Shown piece by piece: positions 24,534 through 33,012 of a DNA stretch of 63,671 bases. A program made the translations under genes and the position numbers. The stretch covers positions 1-63,671 of the forward strand of contig NZ_JAAPBF010000019.1 in NCBI RefSeq assembly GCF_022695985.1. The letters run 5' to 3'. The notes beneath the pieces are model-generated. The model searched no databases. It worked only from the letters and a program-made list of their open reading frames with translations, and had not been told where the DNA came from. Source of the stretch: Streptomyces sp. NP-1717. GTDB lineage: Bacteria > Actinomycetota > Actinomycetes > Streptomycetales > Streptomycetaceae. Each line of letters opens with the position of its first letter. Position 1 is the first letter of the stretch.

Positions 24534-25285
24534 ACGCCACCGTCGATGTCCACGGTGGTGGCGGTCAGGAAGCCCGAGGCGGGCGACGCCAGATGGACGA
24601 CCGCGTGCGCGACGTCGCGCGGTGTGCCGGCCCGGCCGACCGGGATGCCCGACTCCATCGCCTGCTGGGCCTGGGGAGCGGTGAACGTGTCGTGGAAGGC
24701 GGTGCCCTTGATGAAGCCGGGCGCCACGGTGTTGACCGTGATTCCCGTGCCCGCGAGTTCCTTCGCCAGGCCCTTGGTGAAGCCGCGGACACCGGCCTTG
24801 GCGGCCGCGTAGGCGACCGAGCCGGGGCCGCCGCCGTTGTGCGCGGCGAGCGACGACATGGTGATGACGCGCCCGGCCGGGGACCGCCTCAGATGCGGCA
24901 GGGCGGCTCGTACCGTACGGAACGTCGAGGTCAGATTGACGGAGACGACCCGGTCGAAGTGGTCGTCCGACATGGTCGCGATCTCCTCACGGCCGATCAG
25001 ATGACCCGCGTTGCAGACGAGGACGTCCAGACCGCCGAGGAAACCGGTGGCCTCCTCGACCAGCGCGTCCACCTCGCCGCTCACGGTCGCGTCGGCCTTG
25101 AACGCCTTGGCCCTGCGGCCCAGGGCCTCGATTTCGGAGACCGTTCTCGCGGCCTCGTCGGCGGAGGAGTGGTAGTGGACGGCGACATCGGCGCCGGCCT
25201 CCGCCAGGGCGACGGCGATGGCGCGGCCGATGCCGTGGCCCGCTCCCGTCACCAGTGCGCGGGAACCGTTGAGATCAGCAGACAT
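24521..25285 (-). CDS. SDR oxidoreductase, possibly keto-uronate reductase
   Basis: This 254-aa classical SDR has TGAGHGIG for NAD(P) binding, NAGH in the middle, Ser in ITMSS and YAAAK as the catalytic pair, ending TTVDIDGGVWPR. It resembles FabG/gluconate 5-dehydrogenase/KduD-type enzymes. Between a sugar importer and two lyases, the natural role is reduction of the keto-acid that forms when an unsaturated uronate rearranges (DEH or a relative). That substrate is an inference from position only. The start is ATG 25285. It follows the permease gene by 45 bases and overlaps the lyase gene by 13. Confidence 0.85.
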   Translation of the reverse strand: MSADLNGSRALVTGAGHGIGRAIAVALAEAGADVAVHYHSSADEAARTVSEIEALGRRAKAFKADATVSGEVDALVEEATGFLGGLDVLVCNAGHLIGREEIATMSDDHFDRVVSVNLTSTFRTVRAALPHLRRSPAGRVITMSSLAAHNGGGPGSVAYAAAKAGVRGFTKGLAKELAGTGITVNTVAPGFIKGTAFHDTFTAPQAQQAMESGIPVGRAGTPRDVAHAVVHLASPASGFLTATTVDIDGGVWPR

Positions 25286-25330
25286 GGGTGAAGCCCTTTC
25301 GGTCACCGGCCCGCGAGGGGCCGGAACCGG

Positions 25331-26254
25331 TCACTTGAGACCGGCGGTTGCGAAGCCCTGTACGAAGTAGCGCTGGCCGATGAGGAAGAGGACGACCATC
25401 GGCAGGGTGGCGAGAGTGGTGCCCGCCATCAGGAAGTGCCACTGGGTGCCGTTCTCCGTCTTGAAGACCGACAGCCCCACCTGGATCACCCGCATGCTGT
25501 CCGTGCGGGTCACCAGCAGTGGCCAGAGGAAGTTGTTCCACGAGGACTCGAAGGTCAGCAGCGCGACGGTGATGAACGCGGGCTTGACCTGCGGGCTCAT
25601 GATCCGGGAGTAGATACGGAACTCGCCGAGCCCGTCGAGGCGCGCCGCCTCCTCCAGCTCCACCGGCAGGTCCAGGTAGAACTGCCGGAAGAGGAAGACC
25701 GCGAACGGGGTGACCGCGCCCGGGATGATGAGCGCCCACCAGCTGTCCAGCCAGCCGCTGCCGCCCTGGCCGAGGATGTCGTTCCCGCCGGCCAGCGGCA
25801 TGAAGCGGACGATCAGGAACTCGGGCAGCACCTTGGTGTACGTGGGGATCATGAGGGCCGCGATGAAGAGATAGAAGATCATCTCGCTGCCGCGGAACCT
25901 GATGCGTGCCAGCGCGTACCCCGCCATCGACGCGACCAGCACGTTGAGCACGGTGTGACTGACCGCGATGACGAGACTGTTGCGTGCGTACGTGGCGAAG
26001 GGCGCCGCCTTCAGCGCGTCGGCGTAGTTCCCGAACTCCCAGTGCTCCGGGAGCAGTCCGGCCTCCTGCGACGCGATCTCCACGGGCGTCTTGAGCGAGG
26101 TGAGCACCATCCAGACGAACGGCACCATCATCAGCAGCGAGACGACGGTCAGTGTCACGTAGAGCGCGACCCGGCCGGCGGAGACCGGCCTGCCCCTGGT
26201 CACGGCCCCCGGCGCCGGAGCCGGGGCCGGCTTGCGCAGTTCAGCTGTGGCCAC
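25331..26254 (-). CDS. Sugar ABC transporter permease (MalG type)
   Basis: This 307-aa inner-membrane permease has six helices. The EAA loop reads EEAARLDGLGEFRIYSRIM, which docks the ATPase, and the C terminus ends in FVQGFATAGLK as in MalG/CUT1 permeases. A Pro/Ala-rich cytoplasmic N-terminal tail precedes the first helix. GTG 26254 has GGGAGG upstream and overlaps the partner permease by 14 bases. No ATP-binding subunit is encoded in the operon, so it probably shares the multi-operon ATPase MsiK, as usual for Streptomyces CUT1 importers. Confidence 0.93.
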   Translation of the reverse strand: MATAELRKPAPAPAPGAVTRGRPVSAGRVALYVTLTVVSLLMMVPFVWMVLTSLKTPVEIASQEAGLLPEHWEFGNYADALKAAPFATYARNSLVIAVSHTVLNVLVASMAGYALARIRFRGSEMIFYLFIAALMIPTYTKVLPEFLIVRFMPLAGGNDILGQGGSGWLDSWWALIIPGAVTPFAVFLFRQFYLDLPVELEEAARLDGLGEFRIYSRIMSPQVKPAFITVALLTFESSWNNFLWPLLVTRTDSMRVIQVGLSVFKTENGTQWHFLMAGTTLATLPMVVLFLIGQRYFVQGFATAGLK

Positions 26255-27206
26255 GACTGCCTCCCATGATCCGCTTGTTGACCAGGGTGAAGCCCATGAG
26301 CAGCACGAACAGCACGAGCGACTGCGCGCTGGCGTAGCCGACGCGGAACTCCCGGAAGGCGGACTTGTAGATCTCGTAGGTCATCATCGTGGTGCTGTTG
26401 GCGGGGCCGCCGTCGGTCAGGATGTAGATCTGGTCGAAGGACTGGAAGGCGCTGATCATCGAGGTGATGAGCACGAAGAACGTCGCGGGCTTCAGCAGCG
26501 GCAGGGTGATCGAGAAGAACTGCCGGACCTTGGAGGCGCCGTCCACGGACGCCGCCTCGTACAACTCCTTCGGCAGGGACTGCAGCGCGGCGAGATAGAT
26601 GAGCATCTTCATGCCGATGCCCTGCCAGATGCCCACCAGGATCACCGAGGGCATCGCCCAGGTCGTCGAGGAGAGCCAGGCGGGACCTTCGATGCCCAGG
26701 AACGACAGCAGGGCGTTGAGCAGTCCGTTGCCGGGGTTGTAGATCCACAGCCAGACCAGGGCGATCGCGACGGTCGCGGTGACCTGCGGCAGGAACACCG
26801 CGGTTCGGAAGATGCCGCGCGCCTTGAGACCGGTGTGCAGAGCCAGTGCCACCAGCAGGCCGAGGGCCATGCCGAAGGGCACGGTGAAGAAGGTGTAGAC
26901 GAGCGTGTTGCCGATGGACTTGACGAAGACCGCGTCGTCCAGCATGTCCCGGAAGTTGCCCAGCCCCACGAACTCCGGTGCCGTCAGCACGTCGTACTTC
27001 GTGAAGGCCAGAACCACCGAGACCACGACCGGAAGACCGATCCACAGCGAGGCGTGCAGCAGGGCGGGCGCCACCAGGAGCATGCCCGCGCGGCGCCGAC
27101 GGCGTCCCGGGCCCGTGGGGCCCCGGCCCGTACGCTTCGTCCTCGGAGCCTCGGGAGGGGAAGGCGGCCTCGGCGGCCGTGCCTTCACTACGGATGTCGC
27201 TGGCAC
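26241..27206 (-). CDS. Sugar ABC transporter permease (MalF type)
   Basis: This is a 321-aa permease with an Arg/Pro-rich N-terminal cytoplasmic tail of about 40 residues and six helices. Its EAA loop reads YEAASVDGASKVRQFFSITL, and FDQIYILTDGGPANST is the typical MalF-like periplasmic loop. It pairs with the MalG-type partner, with 14 bases overlap. The start is ATG 27206, 12 bases after the stop of the binding protein. It would carry oligosaccharides released by the secreted lyase across the membrane. Confidence 0.93.
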   Translation of the reverse strand: MPATSVVKARPPRPPSPPEAPRTKRTGRGPTGPGRRRRRAGMLLVAPALLHASLWIGLPVVVSVVLAFTKYDVLTAPEFVGLGNFRDMLDDAVFVKSIGNTLVYTFFTVPFGMALGLLVALALHTGLKARGIFRTAVFLPQVTATVAIALVWLWIYNPGNGLLNALLSFLGIEGPAWLSSTTWAMPSVILVGIWQGIGMKMLIYLAALQSLPKELYEAASVDGASKVRQFFSITLPLLKPATFFVLITSMISAFQSFDQIYILTDGGPANSTTMMTYEIYKSAFREFRVGYASAQSLVLFVLLMGFTLVNKRIMGGSRGHS

Positions 27207-27218
27207 AGTGTCGGGTCC

Positions 27219-28487
27219 TTACATCCGTCCGATGGCGGCCTCGGCGAGACGGCCGAGCTCCGCGATGGCGTCCTTCGCGGACTGACCGCCCACGATCGCG
27301 GGCTCCAGCGTCGGCTTGATCTTTTCCCGGATCTCCATCCAGGCGGCGGTCCCGCCCTCGGAGACGGCGTGCTCCAGGTTCTGCAGGGAGAGATCGACGA
27401 ACTGGTTCTCCTTGACGTATCCGGACTCGTTGAGATCCCGCAGACCGGGCACCGAGCCGCGCTGCTTCGCCGCGCCGAGGATCGCGTCGGGGGTCGCCAG
27501 GTACTCGACGAGCGCACGGGCCGCGGCCGGGTGCTTGGAACGCGCGGACTGGGTGACGAGCGTGCCGCCCTGGAGCATCGCGGGCCGGCGGTTGGCCAGC
27601 ACGAACGCGCCGAGTTTGTCGCCCTCGATCAGCTCCGGGTTCTGCTCCTTCGCCTGCACCCACAGGGCGCTGGTCGACATCATCATCGACGCCCGGCCCG
27701 TCTGTACGTTGGACGGGGCGCCGGCGTCCGTCTTCTTCGCGTAGTCGGCCGAGCCGTCCTTGATCAGGTCCTTGAAGAACTGCAGTGCCTCGACGCCACC
27801 CGCCTCGGTGAACAGCACCTTCTTGCCGTCCTCGCTGAACAGCCGGCCGCCGTTGGCGAAGAGGAAGGTCTCCCAGCACTGGCGCAGATCGATGGAGAAC
27901 GGGTCGAAGCCGAGACGGTCGTCCTTCGTCAGCTGCTTCGCGACCGCGCGCAACTCCGCCCAGTTGGCCGGGGTCTTCTTGATCCCGGCCTCCGCGAAGT
28001 GGTCCTTGCGGTACACGACGATGCGGGTGTCCAGGACGACGGGCAGCGCGTAGAGCCTGCCGTCGTAGCGCGACGGCTCCAGGACCCGCTTCTCGTAGTC
28101 GTACGCGGTGGCGAGCGCCTCCGGCAGCTCGGCGATCGCCTTCTTCGCGGCGAACGGGGGGATCCAGCCGACGCCCATCATGATGACGTCGGGCAGCAGC
28201 CCGCCCGCGAGACCGGTGGTGATCTTCTCGTTGAGCTGCGCGTACGTGGTGTAGTCCACGTTGACCTTGACGTCCGGGTGCTTCTTCCGGAACCCGCCCA
28301 GTATCTCCTGCTCCAGCAGGGTCTTGCCGTTCGCACCTTCGTAGATCGGGGTGAGCAGCGTGATCTCGCCCTCGGCGGGGCCGTCGGCCGAATCGGTGGC
28401 CGTCGAGCCGCCGCCACAGCCCGCGAGCGCGGCAGCGGCGGTACCCGCGCCGATGGCGGCGAGTACAGATCGTCTGTTGAGTTCCAT
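27219..28487 (-). CDS. Sugar-binding lipoprotein of the ABC importer
   Basis: This 422-aa family 1 solute-binding protein is the first gene of the 11-gene operon. The N terminus MELNRRSVLAAIGAG carries an RR pair, and the lipobox is AALAGC with the lipidated Cys near residue 24, followed by a Gly/Ser/Thr tether. Typical parts are NGKTLLEQEILGGFRKKHP and ASMMMSTSALW. ATG 28487 follows AAAGGGG; the frame is open 87 bases further back but that N terminus has no signal. The promoter region faces the divergent LacI gene and contains repeated operator-like elements, so transcription is probably sugar-induced. Confidence 0.92.
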   Translation of the reverse strand: MELNRRSVLAAIGAGTAAAALAGCGGGSTATDSADGPAEGEITLLTPIYEGANGKTLLEQEILGGFRKKHPDVKVNVDYTTYAQLNEKITTGLAGGLLPDVIMMGVGWIPPFAAKKAIAELPEALATAYDYEKRVLEPSRYDGRLYALPVVLDTRIVVYRKDHFAEAGIKKTPANWAELRAVAKQLTKDDRLGFDPFSIDLRQCWETFLFANGGRLFSEDGKKVLFTEAGGVEALQFFKDLIKDGSADYAKKTDAGAPSNVQTGRASMMMSTSALWVQAKEQNPELIEGDKLGAFVLANRRPAMLQGGTLVTQSARSKHPAAARALVEYLATPDAILGAAKQRGSVPGLRDLNESGYVKENQFVDLSLQNLEHAVSEGGTAAWMEIREKIKPTLEPAIVGGQSAKDAIAELGRLAEAAIGRM

Positions 28488-28712
28488 GGGACACCCCTTT
28501 TGAGGTGGAGTCAGTGGATCGATCCAGCGATGACTTCTCGGACATGGCTGGGAAGTGCTGGTAAATCGATGCACTGATGCTAGGAACGTGTCGAGAGCGA
28601 CGTCAACAGCTGATGCACAACAATTTTCCGGGACGTTAACGGGTGTACCGGTGGAGCTCGTTCAGTAAATCGGTACACTAAGCTCGGCAGTGCGTTCCGA
28701 ACCGGAGGTGGC
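28488..28712. promoter_or_regulatory. Divergent promoter region of the polysaccharide operon and its LacI regulator
   Basis: Three kinds of symmetric or repeated elements are visible. A perfect palindrome TGGATCGATCCA is at 28515-28526. A 15-bp element GTAAATCGATGCACT at 28561-28575 recurs with two changes as GTAAATCGGTACACT at 28665-28679. An inverted pair GTGTACCG/CGGTACAC is at 28643-28650 and 28671-28678. They bracket both start sites, as expected for a LacI repressor controlling the operon and itself. Confidence 0.65.
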
Positions 28713-29819
28713 ATGAGCGGGGTAACGATCCATCAGGTCGCGGAGGCAGCAGGAGTCTCCGCGAGCACGGTCTCCAACGTTCTCAACGGACGTACGGACC
28801 GTATGCAGGCGGCCACCCTGGCTCGTGTGGAGCAGGTGATAGAGCAGCTCAGCTACCGGCCCAACCGGGCGGCACGCATGCTGCGCACCGGCCGCATCAA
28901 GGTCATCGGCCTGATCGTGCCCTCCGTCGCCAACCCCTTCTGGGGGGCGCTCGCGAGAGAGCTGGAGGCCATCGCCCTGGCCGAGGGCTACCACGTACTG
29001 CTGTGCAACAGCGAGCGCGATCCCGCCCGTGAGCTCAAGTACGGGGAGGAACTGCTCGCCGACGGGGTCAGCGGCGTGGTGCTGTGCTCCTCCCTGCCGT
29101 CGCTCGACCACGTCGCCCCGCTGCTCGCACGGGGTCTGAAGATGGTCGCCTTCGACCGCACCGCGCAGGCGGGCGATCCGGCGTCGCTGTCCAGCATCAG
29201 CGTGGACAACGCGATGGGCGCCGAGCTCGCCACCCGCCATCTGATCGAACTGGGCCACCGGAGACTGGCGTTCGTCTCCGGTTCGGTGAACAGCGTCAAC
29301 CGCCGCGAACGGCTTCGCGGCTTCCGGTCCGCGCTCGAATCGGCGGGCCTCGACCCGGCCGACGCGATCGTGTGGCCCGGCGCGGACACCAGCGAGTTCG
29401 GTGACAAGGACGCGGCCGAGCTGGGCCGCAGAGCGTCCCGCGAGCTGCTGTCGGGGCCGCGTCCGCCCACCGGCTTCGTCGCGATCAACGACATGTGTGC
29501 GATCGGCATCTGCCGTGGCGCCAAGGACGCGGGGCTGCGCGCCGGGCGGGACGTCGCGGTGGTCGGGTTCGACGACATCCTGCTCGCCGATCTCTTCGAA
29601 CCGCCGCTGACCACGGTCCGCCAGCCGCTTCCCGAGATGGCGGCCGAGACCTTCCAGCAACTGCGGGCCCGGATCGAATCGGCCCCGGCCGCCGGGCGGT
29701 CGCTGCTGATCAGACCCCGGCTGGTGATCAGGGAATCGACGGCACCGGCACCGTCCGCGGTCCCGGCTCAGTCCACCGCTCCCGCACTCGCCGCGACGGG
29801 GGCCGAAGACACCCCCTAG
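28713..29819 (+). CDS. LacI-family transcriptional regulator
   Basis: This 368-aa repressor has the LacI HTH at the N terminus (VTIHQVAEAAGVSASTVSNV, hinge YRPNRAARMLRTG) and a periplasmic-binding-protein-like sensor domain (GLIVPSVANPFWGAL, VAVVGFDD, LTTVRQP). A Pro/Ala/Thr-rich tail of about 25 residues ends the protein. ATG 28713 has GGAGGTG upstream. It is transcribed away from the polysaccharide operon and is almost certainly its local regulator, released by an oligosaccharide product. The tail is unusual but probably harmless. Confidence 0.93.
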   Translation: MSGVTIHQVAEAAGVSASTVSNVLNGRTDRMQAATLARVEQVIEQLSYRPNRAARMLRTGRIKVIGLIVPSVANPFWGALARELEAIALAEGYHVLLCNSERDPARELKYGEELLADGVSGVVLCSSLPSLDHVAPLLARGLKMVAFDRTAQAGDPASLSSISVDNAMGAELATRHLIELGHRRLAFVSGSVNSVNRRERLRGFRSALESAGLDPADAIVWPGADTSEFGDKDAAELGRRASRELLSGPRPPTGFVAINDMCAIGICRGAKDAGLRAGRDVAVVGFDDILLADLFEPPLTTVRQPLPEMAAETFQQLRARIESAPAAGRSLLIRPRLVIRESTAPAPSAVPAQSTAPALAATGAEDTP

Positions 29820-29922
29820 GGGCCGTCCCGTAATCCCCGGCGGGCGCGCGACGGCAGCTACGGCACGGCGAGCCCGCCGCCGCGACCGGCTCCGCCCCAG
29901 CTCCGTGACGGGTGGCTCAGCG

Positions 29923-30381
29923 TCAGGGCGGCGGCATGAGACGGCTGTGGAGGGAGCGCGCGGTTCCCTCCACCACATCGGATGCCACCCGCTCCTCCAC
30001 CGGCCGCCTGAGCAGTTGGAACACGCCCGGCCCACGCAGCTCCTGCGGCAAATCGCCCATGCGCGGCATCACATGGAAGTGCACATGCGCGAACCCCTCG
30101 ACCTCGGCGAACTGCGCCACATAGGTCTTCACGCAGCCCGTCACCTCGTGGAGTGCGCGGGACAACCGCACCTGCCACGCTCCCAGCGTCGCCGCTTCCG
30201 CATCGGTGAGCCCGTGCACCGCTGTCACATGACGCCTGGGCAGCAGGACGAGCCAGCCGGGAAGCGCGGTCTCGAAGGCGTGAGCGACCCGCCAATGACG
30301 GTCGAAAGCGATACGTTCGCTGAGCGGTAACGCGTCCAGGCGGGCTTCCTGGCCGCATGAGAAGCACTCCGGTGTCGTCAT
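29923..30381 (-). CDS. HIT family nucleotide hydrolase
   Basis: This is a 152-aa histidine-triad protein with the catalytic HVHFHVM motif near residue 110 and a CFSCG pair near the start that may bind zinc. HIT proteins hydrolyse or transfer nucleotidyl groups from dinucleoside polyphosphates or AMP conjugates. ATG 30381 (MTTPECFSCG) is chosen; the frame runs further but without a convincing start. It is a single gene, convergent with the LacI gene. Confidence 0.85.
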   Translation of the reverse strand: MTTPECFSCGQEARLDALPLSERIAFDRHWRVAHAFETALPGWLVLLPRRHVTAVHGLTDAEAATLGAWQVRLSRALHEVTGCVKTYVAQFAEVEGFAHVHFHVMPRMGDLPQELRGPGVFQLLRRPVEERVASDVVEGTARSLHSRLMPPP

Positions 30382-30528
30382 GACCGGATCGTAGGCCGGG
30401 TGGCCGCCGGAGCGGGCGTGGTTCCCGTGGCCCGTATCCGGGCGGGGACGTGTGTGCGGAGTCCGGCGAACCGGGCGTCGGCGTCGCCATGCCGTACGGA
30501 ACAACGGAACTCCCGTCGAGACGGCGTC

Positions 30529-31800
30529 TCATGGACGGTCATCGGCCGTGGGGTCGACCTGGTCGAGGAGGTAGCGCCGCTCGATCCGGTTGTCGGTCAA
30601 CGCGGCGGCTTCGCGGTACAGCGCGGTCGCCGCCGCCGTGTCGCCGGTCATCCGCGTCAGATGGGCGCGGACCGCGCGTTCGCGCTGCCGGGTGAGCGGG
30701 TTCCGGTCCAGCGCGTGCCGCCTGTTGAGGTCGTCGAGCAGCGAAAGCCCCCTGGCCGGGCCGAAGGCCCGGGCCACCGCGACGACCCGGCTCAGCCGCA
30801 CGGGCGCGGTGGGGGTCAGCCGCTCCAGCCACAGGTACAGCATCGCGATCTGCGGCCAGTCCGTTCCCTCCGGGGCTTCGGCGGCCGCGTGCAGGGCCGC
30901 GATCGCCGCCTGCAACTGGTACGGGCCCACCTCACGCCGGCTCCAGACGCCGTCGATCAGCCCGGTGCCCTCGCGGACGAGGCCGCCGTTCCACCGTGAC
31001 CGGTCCTGCTCGTCCAGCGGCAGCAGTTCGCCGGCGGCGCCGGTCCGGGCGGCGCGCCGCGATTCGGTGAGCAGCATCAGCGCCAGCAGACCGGTCACTT
31101 CGGCGTCGTCGGGTACGGTCCCGGCGAGTGTCCGGGTCAGCCGGATCGCCTCGGCGGTCAGATCGACACGGGCGAGCTCGTCACCCGTGGAGGCCGTGTA
31201 CCCCTCGTTGAAGATCAGATAGAGGACCCGCATGACGGAGGCCATCCGGCTCTGCCGGTCGGCGGCGGTGGGCGGGGTGAAGCGGGCCCCGGCGCGCGCG
31301 AGCCGCTGTTTGGCGCGGCTGATCCGCGTCCCCATGGTGGTCTCGGCCGTGCCGTGCGCGTGAGCGATCTCGGCGGTCGTCAGGCCGCCGACCGCTCGCA
31401 GCGTGAGCGCCACCTGGGAGGCGTGGCTCAGGACCGGGTGGCAGCAGAGCATCAGGAGGGTGAGGCCGTCGTCGGTCTCCCGCGCGGGGGCCGCCCGGCG
31501 GTCCGATTCCCCCATGGCGAGTTCGGCCGTTCCTGCGTCCCACTCGCGCCGGCGCCGTGCCCGGTCGGAGCGGAGCAGGTCGACCATCCGCCGGTAGCCG
31601 ATCCGGATCAGCCAGCCGCGCGGATCCTGCGGCACACCCTCGGCCGGCCATGCCCGGCTTGCCGCGAGGAGGGCTTCCTGCACGGCGTCCTCGGCGGTGT
31701 CGAAGCGGCCGAAGCGCCGCACCAGCGCGCCGAGAACCTGCGGCGCCTCGGCGCGCAGCAGACTCTCCAACTCCGCAGTGATGTCCGGCCCGTCGTTCAC
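30529..31800 (-). CDS. ECF sigma factor, ECF42 type with C-terminal TPR-like extension
   Basis: This 423-aa sigma factor has sigma region 2 (DTAEDAVQEALLAASRAWP, RGWLIRIGYRRMVDLLR), region 4 (LTLRAVGGLTTAEIAHAHG, then TMGTRISRAKQRL) and a ~220-residue C-terminal extension containing LYLIFNEGYTAS and NPLTRQRERAVRAHLTRM. This arrangement is the ECF42 group, where the extension takes the place of a classical anti-sigma partner. The start is GTG 31800. It is preceded by a DGPF/YCII gene (52-base gap), the conserved ECF42 companion. It probably directs transcription of its own operon and the divergent gene at 33075. Confidence 0.88.
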   Translation of the reverse strand: MNDGPDITAELESLLRAEAPQVLGALVRRFGRFDTAEDAVQEALLAASRAWPAEGVPQDPRGWLIRIGYRRMVDLLRSDRARRRREWDAGTAELAMGESDRRAAPARETDDGLTLLMLCCHPVLSHASQVALTLRAVGGLTTAEIAHAHGTAETTMGTRISRAKQRLARAGARFTPPTAADRQSRMASVMRVLYLIFNEGYTASTGDELARVDLTAEAIRLTRTLAGTVPDDAEVTGLLALMLLTESRRAARTGAAGELLPLDEQDRSRWNGGLVREGTGLIDGVWSRREVGPYQLQAAIAALHAAAEAPEGTDWPQIAMLYLWLERLTPTAPVRLSRVVAVARAFGPARGLSLLDDLNRRHALDRNPLTRQRERAVRAHLTRMTGDTAAATALYREAAALTDNRIERRYLLDQVDPTADDRP

Positions 31801-31852
31801 CGGGCCGTGTCGCCCGCCGCCCGTGCCGCGCCCCGTGGGAGCCGGCGGCCCG

Positions 31853-32224
31853 TCATGCCGCGAAGTCCTCGCCCATGACGGGCCGGATCTCGATCGGCTC
31901 GCCCAGCACCTCGACGATCCGGGAGGCGATCTCCACCGCCCGCTCCCGGCCGGTCACGTCGATGACGGCGAAGCTGGCCAGGACCTCCTTGAGTTCGGCG
32001 AAGGGGCCGTCGGTCGCCACCGTGCCGTCCGGTGTCCGGTGGACCGTGGTGCTGACGGCGGGGTGGCCCAGGCCCTCGGTGCCGACCAGCTCACCGGTCT
32101 CGGTCAGCTCCCGCTCGAACCGCTGGTACGCGGCGAACGCGGCCAGCGCCTCCGGGGACGGGGAGTCGGCGGTGGCGCCGTCCCAGGCGTCGGCCGATGT
32201 GTAGCCGAGCAGCAGATACTTCAT
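31853..32224 (-). CDS. DGPF/YCII-related protein, ECF42 companion
   Basis: This 123-aa protein of the YCII-related superfamily starts MKYLLLGYTS and carries the signature TDGPFAELKEVLASF that names the DGPF group. Such proteins are regularly encoded beside ECF42 sigma factors and belong to their regulon; the biochemical role is unknown. ATG 32224 has GAAGGA upstream. It lies between the DUF998 gene (44 bases) and the sigma gene (52 bases), so the three probably form one operon. Confidence 0.88.
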   Translation of the reverse strand: MKYLLLGYTSADAWDGATADSPSPEALAAFAAYQRFERELTETGELVGTEGLGHPAVSTTVHRTPDGTVATDGPFAELKEVLASFAVIDVTGRERAVEIASRIVEVLGEPIEIRPVMGEDFAA

Positions 32225-32268
32225 GGCGGTTCCTTCTCCCGGTCCTGTCGGGCCGATGGTAGGGCAGG

Positions 32269-32919
32269 TCAGAGCGTGCGCCGCAGGGACAGCGCGAGGA
32301 CGGTCGTCCAGGCGAAGGCGACCAGGCCGTTGACCGCGATCCGGACGCTCATGTGCTCCGGCGACATGGGCAGCAGCAGGACGAGCGCGGCCCCGCCGCT
32401 CAGTACGGCCGCGCCCACCGACCGGCGGCGTACGCACCGTACGGTCATGACGACCGCGGCGACGGCCAGGGCGGTGAAGGCGACGGCGGCCGAGACCGAG
32501 TGCGCGACGCCGTGCCACGACATCTCGGCGACGGGCCGGTCCGGTGTGCCGGCCGGGAAGCCGTTCTCCGCGTCCATGGGGAACAGGCCGGCGGCGATCA
32601 GCCCCGCGCCGAAGACCCCGACGCACAACGGCAGCGCCCGGCGTCCGAATCCGTCGCGGTGGGCGCGCCCGACGCCGGCCGCCAAAGCGAGAGCGCCGAG
32701 GCCCGCGAGGACGAACGTCGTGATCTGGATCCAGCCGAGGCCGCCGGTGGCGAGCTGGCTGATCGGGTGCCGGGTGATGTCGAAGCCCTCACGGGTGACC
32801 ATCTGCAGGACGGCGGAGACGGCGAACACGGGCCCGGCGAGGGCCCCCGCGATCAGCAGACGGTCCGAGGCGCGGGCGGTGTCGACGTCCGGGGCGGTGG
32901 GGACGGTGGTGGCGGACAT
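32269..32919 (-). CDS. DUF998 membrane protein
   Basis: This is a 216-aa integral membrane protein with six hydrophobic segments and the DUF998 pattern, in which an early FDITRHPISQLATG loop is followed by further helices and HGVAHSVSA. The function of the family is unknown. The promoter upstream matches the promoter of the divergent gene at 33075, and the downstream genes encode a DGPF protein and the ECF42 sigma factor. It therefore looks like the first gene of an autoregulated ECF42 operon. ATG 32919 has AAGGAGG upstream. Confidence 0.82.
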   Translation of the reverse strand: MSATTVPTAPDVDTARASDRLLIAGALAGPVFAVSAVLQMVTREGFDITRHPISQLATGGLGWIQITTFVLAGLGALALAAGVGRAHRDGFGRRALPLCVGVFGAGLIAAGLFPMDAENGFPAGTPDRPVAEMSWHGVAHSVSAAVAFTALAVAAVVMTVRCVRRRSVGAAVLSGGAALVLLLPMSPEHMSVRIAVNGLVAFAWTTVLALSLRRTL

Positions 32920-32949
32920 GACTTCCTCCTTGGCGGGTTCTCGCGGCTA

Positions 32950-32977
32950 CCTCGTAGCCGCCCTGGTGATCTCGACC
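32950..32977 (-). promoter_or_regulatory. Putative ECF42 promoter for the DUF998-DGPF-sigma operon
   Basis: Read leftward, GGTCGA (32977-32972) is followed after 17 bases by CGAGG (32954-32950). Downstream the bases match the opposite promoter closely (GAGGTAGC, GCGA, AACCC, CC before the RBS). A GCGGCTAC/GTAGCCGC inverted repeat (32943-32961) covers the -10 side. Confidence 0.6.
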
Positions 32978-33012
32978 CATCCGCGATGTGATCCATGTCA
33001 CGGACATGAGGG

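Noticed and set aside
20160..24812. A 1550-aa open frame on the plus strand across the lyase genes
   Set aside because: Its composition is Arg/Gly/Pro/Val-rich without any domain pattern, and it opposes well-supported lyase genes.
26200..28577. Long open frames (781 aa each) on both strands across the ABC genes
   Set aside because: The binding protein and permease frames carry all the motifs; the long ones are out-of-frame shadows.
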